Positions 27,655-38,370 are shown, numbered from the stretch's first letter. The stretch is 38,701 nt of DNA from Chloroflexota bacterium (GCA_026706445.1 JAPOYT010000044.1:1-38701); one strand, 5' to 3'. Made by a program: numbers and translations. The notes: generated by a model not told the origin, from the letters alone.

Positions 27655-28770
27655 ATGCGCATCGCCCTGCTGGAATCGTACTACGGCGGCAGCCACAAAG
27701 CCTGGGCTGATGGTTATCGGCGCTTCTCCCGCCACGAAATTGACTTGATCACCCTGCCAACCCAATTCTGGAAGTGGCGAATGCAAGGCGCCGCCATCAC
27801 CTTCGCCCGCCTGTTGGATGCAAAGCCGGACCTGATCCTCGCCTCCAGCATGATGGATCTCTCAATCTTCCGCGCCTTGACCCGCGAGCGCCTGGTTGAG
27901 ATCCCGATAGCGATGTATTTCCACGAGAATCAACTGTCTTATCCGCAGAGCCGGCGCCAAAATCATGGCTGGCGCTACGGCTTTATCAATTACGTCAGCG
28001 CCCTGTGCGCCGACGCCAACTTCTTCAACAGCCAGTTTCACCGCGACGATTTTATGGCGCAACTGCCGCGCATGCTCAAGCACTTCGCCGATTACAACGA
28101 GTTGCAGACCATTGACGAAATCCGCGCGAAGTCTAGCGTATTGCCGCTCGGTATCGACCTGCGCCGCTTTGACGAACACCGTGTTCGGCGCCAGGAAACG
28201 GCAATGCCCCTCATTGTGTGGAATCATCGCTGGGAGCATGACAAGGACCCGGCGACCTTTGTAGAGAGCATGATCGCGCTTGCCGCTGAAGGCTACGATT
28301 TTCAGTTGGCAATCACCGGCGAGCGCTTCGGCGAGCTGCCGGGGTCCCTCGCGAAGGCGCAGTCGCATCTCGGCGACCGCATCCTCCAGCTTGGTTATGT
28401 CGACTCATTTGAAGAATACGCGCGGCTGCTCTGGCGCGCCGATTTTGCCGTCAGCACGGCGCGGCAGGAGTTCTTCGGGCTGTCCGTCTGCGAGGCGATT
28501 TATTGCGGCTGCATCCCCATTTTGCCCGATCGGCTCAATTATCCCGATCTCGTCACAGAAGAATTAAAGCCCTTCTGTCTATACCAACGCGACCGCCTGA
28601 CCGCCCAAATGCGTTACCACCTGGGGGGCGATCTCAGGCTGGATACGACTAAGTTGCGGGAGAAGATCGCGGCATTTGACTGGCGGCTGATGGCGCCGCA
28701 ATACGATGAGGCTTTGGCTGCGCTGGCTAATCGTCATCGCGCGCAGCGGGATCAGCGCCATTCCCGCTAG
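27655..28770 (+). CDS. tRNA-queuosine alpha-mannosyltransferase-like protein (GTDC1/DUF3524 family)
   Basis: A 371-residue GT-B glycosyltransferase. The N-terminal half matches the DUF3524 domain of human GTDC1 (QTMAN), which mannosylates queuosine in tRNA-Asp: ESYYGGSHKAW at 7-17, the LPTQFWKWRM segment, ASSMMDLS, MYFHENQLSYP, and NSQFHRDDF. The C-terminal half is GT4-like, with WNHRWEHDKDP, GERFGE, and EFFGLSVCEA carrying the E-x7-E nucleotide-sugar motif. The resemblance is from memory of the human protein. No queuosine-synthesis gene (tgt, queA) is in the window. It lies 14 bp after rel, probably in the same transcript. Sugar donor and target in this bacterium are inference. Confidence 0.82.
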   Translation: MRIALLESYYGGSHKAWADGYRRFSRHEIDLITLPTQFWKWRMQGAAITFARLLDAKPDLILASSMMDLSIFRALTRERLVEIPIAMYFHENQLSYPQSRRQNHGWRYGFINYVSALCADANFFNSQFHRDDFMAQLPRMLKHFADYNELQTIDEIRAKSSVLPLGIDLRRFDEHRVRRQETAMPLIVWNHRWEHDKDPATFVESMIALAAEGYDFQLAITGERFGELPGSLAKAQSHLGDRILQLGYVDSFEEYARLLWRADFAVSTARQEFFGLSVCEAIYCGCIPILPDRLNYPDLVTEELKPFCLYQRDRLTAQMRYHLGGDLRLDTTKLREKIAAFDWRLMAPQYDEALAALANRHRAQRDQRHSR

Positions 28771-28796
28771 CGCCGTTGCTCGAACCGTCGACGCCA

Positions 28797-31355
28797 TCAG
28801 CCTCGTCCAGCAGCGATTCGATCTCTCTCTTCCAGACTCAATTCGTACTGGCGCGGCGGCTGATCAGCTGCTGGACCCGCGTCCACGTCGGGACTGATTG
28901 GCGTCCTAAGCGCGGCGCCCGCGACATCTATTCGCCGCCTGTAGACGGTTAGGGCGACCACACGCTCTTTTTCCCGCAGCGAAATCACTTGGCTGCCACC
29001 GGTCGCCGCGCGTTTGATGACTTTCGCCGATCCGAGGGAAACACCTTTGGCTTTGTGCTTATTAGTGAGTAGCAAGACATCTTCATTAAGCTCGCCGACG
29101 GTCGCCGCGGCAAGATCCGGATCGCTCTCTGCGCGCTTCATTGAAATGACGCCGCTGCCGCCGCGACCTTGCGCCTTATACTCTTCCATTGGTGAGGCTT
29201 TGGCGAATCCATCGCCGCTGACGCTCCATACGTAGCCTTCGTCGACCGCCAACGAAGCGGCAACAACGCGATCGCCTTTCAGCGCCAGACGCATCCCACG
29301 CACGCCACCCGATTTCAATCCGGTCGTTCTCAGGTCTTCTTCACTGAAGCGAATGGCGTATCCGCGCGCCGAGGCGAGTACAAGATCTTCCTCGCCCCGG
29401 CTGAATAGCGCGTCGACGATCCGATCGCCATCTGGCAGCTTCATCACACGAAACTCGCGCGACATTGCGCCCGGAAGTTCAGAACCATGGATGCGCTTCA
29501 CCAGCCCGCCGGCGGTGACAATACAGATGAAGCCCTCCGCCAGTTCCAGCGGCAGGCATATAAAGGATGCGATCTTGCGCCGGCTGTTTAGCGCGCTCAG
29601 ATCGCTGAAGCGCGTGCCCAGCGCGGCCGCCGCCACCGGTGGAATCTGCTGCACCGGCAGGCTCGCGCAGAAACCATCTTCTGCGAAGAGGTAGAGCACC
29701 TGCGCCGTCGTGCTGTGCTGCAGCAGCCTCGGCGGGACTTTGGTCGTGGTCGTCACGCGCGGTGGCTCATCCAAAGAGGTCCGCCCCAGATGCCCCTTCA
29801 CGCTGAGCATGACCACCGTCTTTTCTTCCGGCAACAAGATATCGGCCGGCGCGGCGCCAGACGCTTCGGCGCCGGTGATGAAGGTCCGGCGCGGGTCGCC
29901 ATATTTGTCCTTGAGCCTCTTCAACTCGTCGGCGATATGGCGGCGCTGCTTTTGCGAGCTCGCCAACAGCGCTTCAAGCGACTTAATCAGCTTCAGCTTT
30001 TCCTTGTGCTCCTCGCGGATCTTGCGAATCTCCAGCGATGCCAAGCGCCGCAGCGGCATCTCCAGAATCGCCTGCGCCTGAATCTCGGTCACTTTGAAAT
30101 TCTTGACCAGATTCTTCCGCGCCGTATCGCTATTGCGCGATTTGCGTATCGTCTTTATCACCTCGTCGAGATTGTCCAAGGCGATGATCAGCCCCTCCAG
30201 CACATGCGCCCGTTCCCGCGCCCGCGCCAGATCGAAGACGCTGCGGCGCTGTATCACCGCCAGCCTGTGCTCGAGATAGACGCGCAGCGCCTGCTTCAGC
30301 GTCAGCAGTCGCGGCTGCCCATCGACCAGCGCCAGCATGATGATGCCGAAGGTTGTCTGCAGCGGCGTCAGCTTGAACAGCTGTTGCATCACCTCGGTCA
30401 CATCGACGCCCCGCTGCAATTCAATTACCAGGCGTACTGTGTTCTGGCGGTCAGACTCATCGCGCATGTCAGCCAGACCATCAAGTTTGCCGCTGCTGGC
30501 CAAGCTGGCGATGCGCTCGATCAGCGTTGTCTTATTCGTCTGGAAGGGCAGCTCGCTGATGATGATCCGCGATTTGCCACGCCCCATGTTTTCGATATGC
30601 GCCTTCGCCCGCAGCGTGATCTTGCCGCGCCCGGTCGCCAGCGCCGCGCGCAGCATGTCCTCGCCGCCGCGCATCTTGTAGATTACGCCGCCGGTCGGGA
30701 AATCGGGTCCCTTGACGAAGCGCATAAGCTCGTCGACATCTATTGCTTGCAGCCGCGTCCAGTTCTCCAGCATGTGCGCCAGGGCATCGCAAATCTCGCC
30801 AAGGTTATGCGGCGGTATATTGGTCGACATGCCGACGGCAATGCCCGACGCGCCATTGACCAGCAGATTCGGCGCCATCGCCGGCAGGACCGCGGGCTCG
30901 CGCAGGCTGCCATCGAAATTGTCGACGAAGTCAACCGTCTCTTTGTTGATGTCAATCAGCAGCTCCGCGCCGATATGCGCCATCCGCGCCTCGGTATAGC
31001 GCATGGCGGCCGCTCCATCGCCGTCGATGCTGCCGAAATTGCCCTGACCATCAATGAGCATGTAGCGCATCGAGAAGTCCTGCGCCATCCGCACCATCGT
31101 GTGGTAGACGGCGACGTCGCCATGTGGATGGTATTTGCCCAGCACTTCGCCGACGATTCGCGCGCTTTTCTTGTGCGTGCTATTCGCCGCCACGCCCATA
31201 TCGTGCATCGCATACAGAATACGCCGATGCACCGGTTTCAGCCCGTCGCGCGCATCGGGCAGCGCCCGCGAGACGATTACGCTCATGGCGTAGCTCAGGT
31301 AGGCATCGCGCATTTCGTTTTCAATGTTGATTGGTTGGATCGACCGATCCGTCAT
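28797..31355 (-). CDS. gyrA: DNA gyrase subunit A
   Basis: Type IIA topoisomerase A subunit, 852 residues; breaks and rejoins DNA through Tyr120 ([11 protein letters not shown]). The winged-helix and coiled-coil regions are complete, and the C-terminal domain has beta-pinwheel repeats. A degenerate GyrA box, QGRGGSG near residue 728 (consensus QRRGGKG), favours gyrase over topoisomerase IV. In the quinolone region [11 protein letters not shown], the positions of E. coli Ser83 and Asp87 are Val81 and His85. The ATG 31355 start has GAGGA 7 bp upstream. gyrB is not adjacent. It converges on the mannosyltransferase-like gene with a 26-bp gap. Confidence 0.92.
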   Translation of the reverse strand: MTDRSIQPINIENEMRDAYLSYAMSVIVSRALPDARDGLKPVHRRILYAMHDMGVAANSTHKKSARIVGEVLGKYHPHGDVAVYHTMVRMAQDFSMRYMLIDGQGNFGSIDGDGAAAMRYTEARMAHIGAELLIDINKETVDFVDNFDGSLREPAVLPAMAPNLLVNGASGIAVGMSTNIPPHNLGEICDALAHMLENWTRLQAIDVDELMRFVKGPDFPTGGVIYKMRGGEDMLRAALATGRGKITLRAKAHIENMGRGKSRIIISELPFQTNKTTLIERIASLASSGKLDGLADMRDESDRQNTVRLVIELQRGVDVTEVMQQLFKLTPLQTTFGIIMLALVDGQPRLLTLKQALRVYLEHRLAVIQRRSVFDLARARERAHVLEGLIIALDNLDEVIKTIRKSRNSDTARKNLVKNFKVTEIQAQAILEMPLRRLASLEIRKIREEHKEKLKLIKSLEALLASSQKQRRHIADELKRLKDKYGDPRRTFITGAEASGAAPADILLPEEKTVVMLSVKGHLGRTSLDEPPRVTTTTKVPPRLLQHSTTAQVLYLFAEDGFCASLPVQQIPPVAAAALGTRFSDLSALNSRRKIASFICLPLELAEGFICIVTAGGLVKRIHGSELPGAMSREFRVMKLPDGDRIVDALFSRGEEDLVLASARGYAIRFSEEDLRTTGLKSGGVRGMRLALKGDRVVAASLAVDEGYVWSVSGDGFAKASPMEEYKAQGRGGSGVISMKRAESDPDLAAATVGELNEDVLLLTNKHKAKGVSLGSAKVIKRAATGGSQVISLREKERVVALTVYRRRIDVAGAALRTPISPDVDAGPAADQPPRQYELSLEERDRIAAGRG

Positions 31356-31806
31356 CGATTTTCCTCAGTGAAATGTCATCAAGTCTGCGGCATATCGCCG
31401 CTAAGGCAGCTGATATGTCGCGTTTTCACAAGTTAAGTCAGCAAGGGCATGTCAGTCGCGTGCAATCCGAGTGCGCGCAAGAAGCAAAAGCAGGCGAGCT
31501 ATCGCCCCGCCCATACAGCTTTTGGAATGAATGCGCCATCTCTTTCATACGGCAGTCATTATCATTATTTTCCAAGATTCAATTCTGCGACAATGTAAAA
31601 GCCCGCCGTTCCCGATAGAGCGGGTTCAACCCAGAAAGACTTCGGTTGAGTCGTCGGTACTGTGGCGCGTTTTCAGCCTGCGACCTTCAATCTCCCATTG
31701 TAGAATGCAATTTCAGCGGGTGTCAAACAAATTGGCGCCTTCTCTTTCGCCAGCAGGGCAAAGAACGTTTTTCGACTCCGTGAGCGATCAGCCACAGGGA
31801 AGAGAC
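31356..31806. other. Intergenic region between divergent gyrA and the glycosidase gene
   Basis: This 451-bp region carries the gyrA leader and the upstream region of the lipoprotein gene. A small perfect hairpin, GCGGC-ATATC-GCCGC (31387-31401), and an overlapping CATATC/GATATG pair (31391-31396, 31412-31417) lie in the gyrA leader. The lipoprotein frame is open back to 31531 but the upstream part has poor coding character. No RNA gene is recognised. Confidence 0.4.
31564..31593 (-). promoter_or_regulatory. Possible gyrA promoter
   Basis: On the minus strand TTGTCG (31593-31588) and AATAAT (31569-31564) are 18 bp apart. The predicted transcript would have a leader of about 200 bases before gyrA. 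The match is moderate (4/6 and 5/6). Confidence 0.3.
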
Positions 31807-33261
31807 TTGGAAAGCAGATCGGCCGCTACGAGGCGCCGCTTCACCATCCGTGCCTTCACCGTCGCGCTTATCGTTTGTCTCAGCGCGCTGCTGGGCGCCT
31901 GCGCATCCGAGCCGTCGGTCGATGTCGCGCCCGAAGTAAAACTGGAACTAATCGCCTCTCAGACGCCGACGATCCGCGCGCTCAAATCGATTCTCCAGGT
32001 TGATGGCGCTAAGTTGCCGACGCTGGCTGCGTCACCGCCTACGCCAACGGAAGCGAACTTAGGATTCGGCGCGATTATCAGATCCGACTATCAGCAGCCG
32101 CCAACATCCACCGCGCGCCCAAGCGAGCCGCCCGCGGCAACGCCCGTCTTCAGCCAGCCAACCCAGCCGGGCCGCGCCATCACCACCGCCGTGCCCATCG
32201 ATCAAACCCGGCTTGACGGCGCGCAAATGGGCATTCAGGTCCATTACAATTTTGATGGGCCCGACTGGAGCCGTACATTGCGCCAAATCGCCGCCTTGCG
32301 CGTCGGCTGGATCAAGCTGCAAGCCAATTGGAAGTGGCTCCAGCCGGAACGGGCGGGCCAGTTCGACCGAAACTTCCGCCTCTTCCAGTTGCATGTTCAG
32401 GAAGCCGATAAGCGCGGCTTCAAGATTCTGCTCAGCATCGCCAAAGCGCCGGACTGGGCGCGCCATGTAGACCGCAGTGAAGACGGACCGCCCGATGATC
32501 TAAACCAGCTCGCCTGGTTCATCCAGCGCGTAATGGAGAAGCTCGGTCCCCACATAGACGCCGTCGAAATCTGGAATGAGCCAAATCTCAAAAGAGAGTG
32601 GACGGGAATACACCCGCTGGGCGGCGCCAATTATATGGAGCTCTTCCGCATTGGTTATGACGCGGTCCGCGCCTATTCACCTCATATCACAATCGTCACC
32701 GCCGGTTTGGCGCCGACGGGCAATCATAGCGGCCTATCGGTTGATGACCGCGCCTTCCTGCGCCAGATGTATCAAGCGGGCTTGGCGCGCTACAGCGATG
32801 TAAAAATCGGCATCCACCCCTACAGTTGGGGCAACCCGCCCGATTTCCTGTGTTGCGACAATGTGGCCGGGCAAGGCTGGGATGACCAGCCACAGTTCTT
32901 CTTCTTGCAGACGATCCGCGATTACAGCAATATCATCGCCGCCTACAACGACAACGCGCAAATGTGGGTCACGGAATTTGGCTGGGCGACTTGGGAAGAC
33001 TTCCCCAACCAGGCGCCCGAAACCTGGATGGCCTACAATTCAGCCCTTGATCAGCGCAATTATACGCTGCGCGCCTTCGAGATCGGCCAATTGCGCGCCA
33101 ATATCGACCTGATGTTCCTGTGGAACCTGAGCTATGCCCAGGAACTGACGGTCAGCCAACGCAGCGAGCTGGCCGCCTACAGCATCCTCTACCCGCGCTT
33201 TGACGGAAGCGACGGGCAACGCGAACGACCGCTATACCGGGCATTGGCGACCCGCCCATGA
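31807..33261 (+). CDS. Glycoside hydrolase-like lipoprotein (clan GH-A fold)
   Basis: Predicted exported lipoprotein of 484 residues. The N-terminus TRRRFTIRAFTV plus a hydrophobic stretch ends in the lipobox LGAC with Cys32. A Pro/Thr/Ala-rich linker (about 65-135) precedes a TIM-barrel-like domain. EIWNEPN gives Glu258 as likely acid/base and VTEFGW gives Glu390 as likely nucleophile, the arrangement of clan GH-A enzymes (GH5, GH39 and relatives). The substrate and family number are not determined. TTG 31807 is chosen because AGGGA lies six bases upstream and the signal peptide then has normal length; GTG 31780 and the frame back to 31531 are alternatives. It ends at a shared terminator with rpoC. 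Confidence 0.8.
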   Translation: MESRSAATRRRFTIRAFTVALIVCLSALLGACASEPSVDVAPEVKLELIASQTPTIRALKSILQVDGAKLPTLAASPPTPTEANLGFGAIIRSDYQQPPTSTARPSEPPAATPVFSQPTQPGRAITTAVPIDQTRLDGAQMGIQVHYNFDGPDWSRTLRQIAALRVGWIKLQANWKWLQPERAGQFDRNFRLFQLHVQEADKRGFKILLSIAKAPDWARHVDRSEDGPPDDLNQLAWFIQRVMEKLGPHIDAVEIWNEPNLKREWTGIHPLGGANYMELFRIGYDAVRAYSPHITIVTAGLAPTGNHSGLSVDDRAFLRQMYQAGLARYSDVKIGIHPYSWGNPPDFLCCDNVAGQGWDDQPQFFFLQTIRDYSNIIAAYNDNAQMWVTEFGWATWEDFPNQAPETWMAYNSALDQRNYTLRAFEIGQLRANIDLMFLWNLSYAQELTVSQRSELAAYSILYPRFDGSDGQRERPLYRALATRP

Positions 33262-33283
33262 CAACCTTCAGCGGAAAAGAAAA

Positions 33284-33307
33284 CGCGGGACCCGTCAAGG
33301 ACCCGCG
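33284..33307. terminator. Bidirectional hairpin terminator between the lipoprotein gene and rpoC
   Basis: Perfect inverted repeat CGCGGG (33284-33289) and CCCGCG (33302-33307) with a 12-base loop. On the minus strand it is followed by GTTTTCTTTTCC, a good T-tract for ending rpoC; on the plus strand it is followed by CTTTGTT. It sits 22 bp after the lipoprotein stop and 25 bp after the rpoC stop. Confidence 0.7.
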
Positions 33308-33332
33308 CTTTGTTCGCTAGTATACCGTCGGG

Positions 33333-36300
33333 CTATAGCTCGCTGAGCATATTTTCAAAGTCGTCCTGGTCGCTGACCTCGTCCAGGTCGAGCGCGCCTT
33401 GCGCCTCAAGCGTAACCGGCGGCGCCACCGCTTCCCGATCCTGATAGGCGTGGAAACCGGTGCCGGCCGGTATCAGCTTGCCGATGATAACATTCTCCTT
33501 CAGTCCGTGCAGCGGATCCAACTGCCCTTCAATCGCCGCGCCCGCCAGCACCTTGATCGTATGCTGGAAGCTGGCAGCCGACAGGTAGCTCTCGGTGCTC
33601 AAGGCGGCTTTGGTGATGCCGAGCAGCACCGGCTGGCCCGAGCATGGCTCGAGATCTTCGGAGATCAGCCGCTCATTGATTTCCAACAGCTTCAGCTGAT
33701 CGATCAATTCGCCGGGCAGCAGTTCACTGTCGCCGCTGCGCGTGATCTGCACCTTGCACATCATCTTGCGGATGACCGTTTCAAAATGTTTGTCCGCGAT
33801 GTTCACGCCCTGGCTGCGATACACATCTTGGATCTCGCCGAGCAGGTAAAGCTGCGTCGCTTTTGCGCCCTGTACGCGCAAGATCTGATGCGGGTTCTTC
33901 GAGCCCTCGGTCAGCTGTTCGCCGGGCGCGACAGTCATGCCATTGAATATCGACTTCCGCAAACGGGCGTTCGCCGGCAGCTCCAGTTCCTCCTCTTCGC
34001 GGATTTCGTCGCGAATGTAAACGACATGATCTTCCACATGGACCCTTCCCGACATTTCGGCGCGCATATCGTCGTCGCCGTTTTTGGCGATGACGGCGCC
34101 TTCCTGAATGTCGCGGCCATCTTCAGCCACGATCTCCCACTCGTCCGGCACAACCTGCCGCGCGCTAAGCGGTTCGCTATAGACGACGGTCGCGATACGC
34201 GCGCCCTCGCGCTCGATAATGTCCAATCGTCCGCCGATTGTCGTCATCACCGATTCGCCCTTGGGCTTGCGCCGCGCCTCAAAAAGCTCTTCGACGCGGG
34301 GCAAACCGCTGGTGATATCGCGCACCTCGGCTGTGCCGCCACTATGGAAGGTGCGCAAGGTCAACTGCGTGCCGGGCTCGCCGATCGACTGCGCCGCGAT
34401 AATACCGACAGCCGAGCCGATATTGATCATCTCGCCCGTTCCCAGGTCGCGGCCATAGCAGAGCGCGCAAACGCCATGAATCAAATCACAGGACAGCGGG
34501 CTGCGGACCTCGACCGATTCCAGGCTCGATTGCTCGATCTTGTCGGCGATTTCATCATCAATCATCTCGTTTCGCGCGACAATCAGCTCCTTGCTTTCGG
34601 GGTCGACGATCTCTTGCGCCGAGCAGCGGCCAACGATTCGCTCGGCCACACTCTGGCCAGCGATGCCGTCATCGCGGCGAATGACCAGCCCGCGCGTCGT
34701 ATTGCAGTCCCAGCGATTGACAATCATGTCTTGGGCGACATCGACCAAGCGGCGCGTCAAATAGCCGGCGTCGGCTGTACGCAGCGCAGTATCGGCCAGC
34801 CCCTTGCGCGCGCCATGCGTCGATATAAAATACTCCAGCGCATTCAAGCCTTCGCGGAAATGACTGCGAATCGGCAAATCGATAATCCGTCCCGAAGGAT
34901 CCGCCATCAAGCCGCGCATGCCTGCGAGCTGCGTGATCGGTCCGAAGCCGCCCTTGGTCGCGCCGGATTTCGCCATGATTGCAATCGGTCCGTAGGGCGC
35001 CATGTTGTCTTGAATGCGGTCTTGCAATTTGTCTTTGGCGCGATTCCATTCATCAATGGTAACCTGATAGCGCTCATCCTCGGTCATCAAGCCGCGGCGA
35101 AAATCACGATCGGCGCCATCCACCACCTTTTGCGCGTCACGTAAGACATTGTCGCGGTCGTCGGGGATTTCCAGGTCGCTAACGGCGATGGTCGTTCCCG
35201 AAATAGTGGCGTAGTGGAAGCCATAATTCTTGATCGCGTCGACCACTTCGGTCGTCTTCTCGCCGCCGATTTCCTGGTGGCAGCGCGCCACCAAATTCTG
35301 CAATCCCCTTTTGTCCAGCGTCTCCTGGACGAAGCGCATTTCATCGGGCAGGATGCGATTGAATATCGCCCGGCCGACGGTGCAGATTTCGGGCTCTTCC
35401 TGCGGCAGCCGCTCGTCAAAGACATTGCCCAGCAGAATTGGCGTATGAAGATCGACCAAGCCGAGCCGATAAAGGTACTCCACCTCATCCATATCCACTA
35501 CCACACGCCGCTCGTGCAAGTTCGTGATTTCCAGCCGATCATCCAAGCCGCGCGCCCGCATGAGCTTGCGCATCTCGTAGGCATTGGCCAGCATGCAATC
35601 CACCTCGCCGGCCAGCAACGCCTCTACCATTCGATCCACCGCCGACTTGATTGTGCGCGGCCGCCCGTTCTCATCCAGCTCTACCTCATCTTCGAAGAGC
35701 GCGCGGTTCGGCACATTGCGGAATTGCGCGTAATAATAGCCATTGGAACGATAGGCGATGCCCACCTTCTGGTCGCCAGCGAAAACGGCGCTCGCCGAAC
35801 GGAACTCATCGGCGCGCTCGCGGGTCGCCACGATTTCCACCGTCGGATCCATGGTGAGGTAGTAATTGCCCAGCACCATATCTTTTGAGGGACCGACAAT
35901 TGGCTCGCCATCCGATGGCTTCAGCAGATTGCGCGTGCTCAACATCAAATCGCGCGCTTCCTTGACCGCCTGCTCGCTCAGCGGCACGTGCACCGCCATT
36001 TGATCGCCATCAAAATCGGCATTAAAAGCCGAGCAGACCAAGGGATGGATTTGAATCGCCTTGCCTTCCACCAACAGGGGCTCGAAAGCCTGAATGCCCA
36101 GCCGATGCAAGGTGGGCGCCCGGTTCAGCAGCACGGGACGCTCGCGAATAACTTCCTCGAGCACCTCCCAGACTTCGGGCCTTTCGCGCTCGATGATTCG
36201 CTTGGCGCCCTTTACGTTGCTGGCGTAGTTATACGAAACCAGGCGGCTGATGACAAAGGGACGATAGAGCTCGAGCGCCATCGTCTTCGGCAAGCCACAT

Positions 36301-37991
36301 TGATGCAGCTTCAGCTTGGGTCCAATCACGATCACCGAGCGGCCCGAATAATCGACGCGCTTGCCCAGCAGGTTGCGCCGGAAGCGCCCTTTCTTGCCTT
36401 TTAGCATATCGCTGAGCGATTTCAGTTCGCGCCGCCCGCGCCGGCTCAGCGCTTTGCCGCGCTGACTGTTGTCGATCAAGCTGTCGACCGCCTCTTGCAG
36501 CATCCGCTTTTCGTTGCGCACGATCACATCGGGCGCGCCAAGATCAAGCAAATGCTTCAAGCGATTGTTGCGATTGATGACGCGGCGATACAAATCATTG
36601 AGATCGCTGGTCGCGAAGCGCCCGCCATCCAGCTGCACCATCGGACGCAGATCGGGCGGTATCACCGGCAAGACGGTCAGAATCATCCATTCCGGACGAT
36701 TGCCGTTCGGCTCGTTCTCCTGCTTGGATTCATCGGTGTCGATCACCGTTTCGCGGCTGCTGCGCAAGCTCTCAACGACTTTCAAGCGTTTGGTCGCCTT
36801 GCGCCTGACCTGCTTCGAGCGGGCGTGGCGCACCTCGTCCCACAGCATCTCGGTCATCTTCGCCAGATGTAAGTCGCTCAACACATCGTAAAACGCTTCC
36901 GCGCCCATGCCGGCTTGAAATACATTGCCGAATTTGCTTTTCAATTCGCGGTATTTGCTCTCCGAAATGAAGACGTAATCGGTACCAGCCTGCCGGACTC
37001 GCGCTTGCCGATCGCTGGCGGAGGTAATCGCCGCCGTCTGCAAGCTCAAAAGGCGGTTTAAATCTTTGATTTGCTCATCGGCCTTCTCGCGATAAACCTC
37101 TGTCTTCGCCTTTAGCTCTTCAAATTGCTCGTCCAAAGTCGAATCGTCATCGCCATTGGCCGAATATGTTTCGCTGCCGATCTTGCCGATTTCTTCCTTC
37201 ACGAGCGCGTCGGTTTCGGCCTGCAGCCCGCTCAGATGCTCGTTGACTATTGTCTGGATTTTCGATATATGATCGTTGGTGATGGTCTCGTCTTGATTCA
37301 CCACGACCGACGATGTCGATTTCAAGCTAATATCAGCCGCGGCCGCTTGCCCCAGCATGCTCTCGACCTGCGATTGCGCCACCTGCGCCTCACTCATGAC
37401 CGCGTCACTGAGGCGGCTCAATTCCGCCTCGAAATGATCGCGAATCGCCGCGGCTTTGTTTTCGCGATCTTCACGAGTTTCGCTTATTTGCCGCTCAATT
37501 TCGTCGGCGAGTTCCTGTTCTTTGGACGCAAGCTCGTTCTCGATTCGCCCAATCGCGCGGTTGCGCGCGTCTTCATCGACATGCGTCACCACATATTGGG
37601 CGAAATAAAGCACGCGGTCGAGGTTGCGCCGGCTAACATCGAGCAGCAGGCCGAGATAGCTCGGCACGCGCCGCGTATACCAAACATGGGCGACCGGCGC
37701 CGCCAACTCGATATGACCCATGCGCTCGCGTCGGACGGAAGAGCGCGTCACCTCGACGCCGCATTTGTCGCAGATGATGCCGCGGTAACGGATATTCTTG
37801 TACTTGCCGCAATAACATTGCCAATCGCGGGTGGGACCGAAGATTCGCTCGCAAAACAGCCCGTCCATCTCCGGACGCAGCCGCCGATAATTGATCGTCT
37901 CGGGTTTCGTCACCTCGCCATAGGACCAAGATCGCACCTGCTCCGGCGAAGCCAAACTGATACGCAATGCACTGAAGTCTTTCGCCTCCAA
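33333..37991 (-). CDS. rpoC: DNA-directed RNA polymerase beta' subunit
   Basis: Catalytic subunit of RNA polymerase, 1552 residues. The N-terminal zinc site is Cys59, Cys61, Cys74 and Cys77. The catalytic Mg2+ loop NADFDGD is at 657-663, and the trigger-loop/bridge-helix region follows. About 220 residues (roughly 137-355), rich in Glu/Lys/Gln heptads, are inserted after LYFAQYVV compared with the E. coli order; Thermus has a large insertion near the same place. TTG 37991 is the start, fixed by AGAGGAGG seven bases upstream. rpoB is not immediately upstream, where a sugar permease gene lies instead. The gene has its own promoter and terminator. Confidence 0.97.
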   Translation of the reverse strand: MEAKDFSALRISLASPEQVRSWSYGEVTKPETINYRRLRPEMDGLFCERIFGPTRDWQCYCGKYKNIRYRGIICDKCGVEVTRSSVRRERMGHIELAAPVAHVWYTRRVPSYLGLLLDVSRRNLDRVLYFAQYVVTHVDEDARNRAIGRIENELASKEQELADEIERQISETREDRENKAAAIRDHFEAELSRLSDAVMSEAQVAQSQVESMLGQAAAADISLKSTSSVVVNQDETITNDHISKIQTIVNEHLSGLQAETDALVKEEIGKIGSETYSANGDDDSTLDEQFEELKAKTEVYREKADEQIKDLNRLLSLQTAAITSASDRQARVRQAGTDYVFISESKYRELKSKFGNVFQAGMGAEAFYDVLSDLHLAKMTEMLWDEVRHARSKQVRRKATKRLKVVESLRSSRETVIDTDESKQENEPNGNRPEWMILTVLPVIPPDLRPMVQLDGGRFATSDLNDLYRRVINRNNRLKHLLDLGAPDVIVRNEKRMLQEAVDSLIDNSQRGKALSRRGRRELKSLSDMLKGKKGRFRRNLLGKRVDYSGRSVIVIGPKLKLHQCGLPKTMALELYRPFVISRLVSYNYASNVKGAKRIIERERPEVWEVLEEVIRERPVLLNRAPTLHRLGIQAFEPLLVEGKAIQIHPLVCSAFNADFDGDQMAVHVPLSEQAVKEARDLMLSTRNLLKPSDGEPIVGPSKDMVLGNYYLTMDPTVEIVATRERADEFRSASAVFAGDQKVGIAYRSNGYYYAQFRNVPNRALFEDEVELDENGRPRTIKSAVDRMVEALLAGEVDCMLANAYEMRKLMRARGLDDRLEITNLHERRVVVDMDEVEYLYRLGLVDLHTPILLGNVFDERLPQEEPEICTVGRAIFNRILPDEMRFVQETLDKRGLQNLVARCHQEIGGEKTTEVVDAIKNYGFHYATISGTTIAVSDLEIPDDRDNVLRDAQKVVDGADRDFRRGLMTEDERYQVTIDEWNRAKDKLQDRIQDNMAPYGPIAIMAKSGATKGGFGPITQLAGMRGLMADPSGRIIDLPIRSHFREGLNALEYFISTHGARKGLADTALRTADAGYLTRRLVDVAQDMIVNRWDCNTTRGLVIRRDDGIAGQSVAERIVGRCSAQEIVDPESKELIVARNEMIDDEIADKIEQSSLESVEVRSPLSCDLIHGVCALCYGRDLGTGEMINIGSAVGIIAAQSIGEPGTQLTLRTFHSGGTAEVRDITSGLPRVEELFEARRKPKGESVMTTIGGRLDIIEREGARIATVVYSEPLSARQVVPDEWEIVAEDGRDIQEGAVIAKNGDDDMRAEMSGRVHVEDHVVYIRDEIREEEELELPANARLRKSIFNGMTVAPGEQLTEGSKNPHQILRVQGAKATQLYLLGEIQDVYRSQGVNIADKHFETVIRKMMCKVQITRSGDSELLPGELIDQLKLLEINERLISEDLEPCSGQPVLLGITKAALSTESYLSAASFQHTIKVLAGAAIEGQLDPLHGLKENVIIGKLIPAGTGFHAYQDREAVAPPVTLEAQGALDLDEVSDQDDFENMLSEL

Positions 37992-38148
37992 GACGGAACC
38001 TCCTCTGCGCTATGATTCAGTTGCTTGGACAAAGATGACTTGATGAAGCAAATGCCCTATCACCATGCAATAGCAAAAAGACCACAGAAGGCATAGCTTC
38101 TGAGCCTCGCCCCGACCGTGAATTATGAGCGTTTTCCCATCGCGAGAG

Positions 38149-38178
38149 ATTGTAACCCGGCGCCGTCCACTTTGTCAA
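38149..38178 (-). promoter_or_regulatory. rpoC promoter
   Basis: On the minus strand a perfect TTGACA (38178-38173) and TACAAT (38154-38149) are 18 bp apart. This is the only full-consensus -35 I found in the window. Transcription would start near 38142, giving a leader of about 150 bases. Confidence 0.65.
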
Positions 38179-38221
38179 GACGCGTCTGTAAAGTCGCCAC
38201 CTGAATTGCGAAAATGTGTAG

Positions 38222-38242
38222 GGGCGACATATCATGTCGCCC
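38222..38242. repeat. REP-like palindrome GGGCGACAT-ATC-ATGTCGCCC
   Basis: Perfect 9-bp inverted repeat with a 3-base loop, flanked on the left by GTAGG. The GGGCGAC core recurs at 12790-12798 and 12832-12873. This resembles common extragenic palindromes that begin GTAGGGGC. Confidence 0.65.
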
Positions 38243-38249
38243 GTCGCCA

Positions 38250-38359
38250 CCCCCACCCCAAACCCCTCCCCCATACAGAGGGAGGGGCTTCATTGGCGAA
38301 GATGCAGAACGCTTGGCTCCCCTTCCCTCTTCATGGGGGAAGGGGCCGGGGGATGGGGG
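38250..38359. repeat. MITE-like G/C-skewed repeat with nested hairpins
   Basis: Ends CCCCCACCCC and GGGGGATGGGGG. It contains two perfect stems: CCCCTCCC/GGGAGGGG (38263-38270, 38280-38287) and CCCCTTCCC/GGGAAGGGG (38319-38327, 38337-38345). A degenerate copy lies at 18854-18952. No coding sequence is inside. Confidence 0.65.
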
Positions 38360-38370
38360 CGCAATAATCC

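Larger units (their letters stand above)
37992..38370. other. Intergenic region upstream of rpoC
   Basis: This 379-bp region contains the rpoC promoter and an approximately 150-base leader, then two repeat elements (38221-38242 and 38250-38359) that end 11 bp from the permease stop codon. No coding sequence is supported. Confidence 0.5.

Noticed and set aside
29715..31436. 573-codon open frame opposite gyrA
   Set aside because: It is fully antisense to an unambiguous gyrA, has a His/Arg/Gln-rich composition typical of shadow frames, and has no recognisable motif.
31621..31640. GGGTTCAACCC resembling a tRNA T-arm
   Set aside because: The surrounding bases do not form acceptor, D or anticodon stems, and the loop length is wrong.
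33399..35144. 581-codon open frame opposite rpoC
   Set aside because: It is antisense to conserved rpoC sequence; the long opening is explained by codon bias in the real gene.
38017..38274. 85-codon minus-strand ORF upstream of rpoC
   Set aside because: It spans the rpoC promoter and the palindrome, has no family resemblance and no ribosome binding site.
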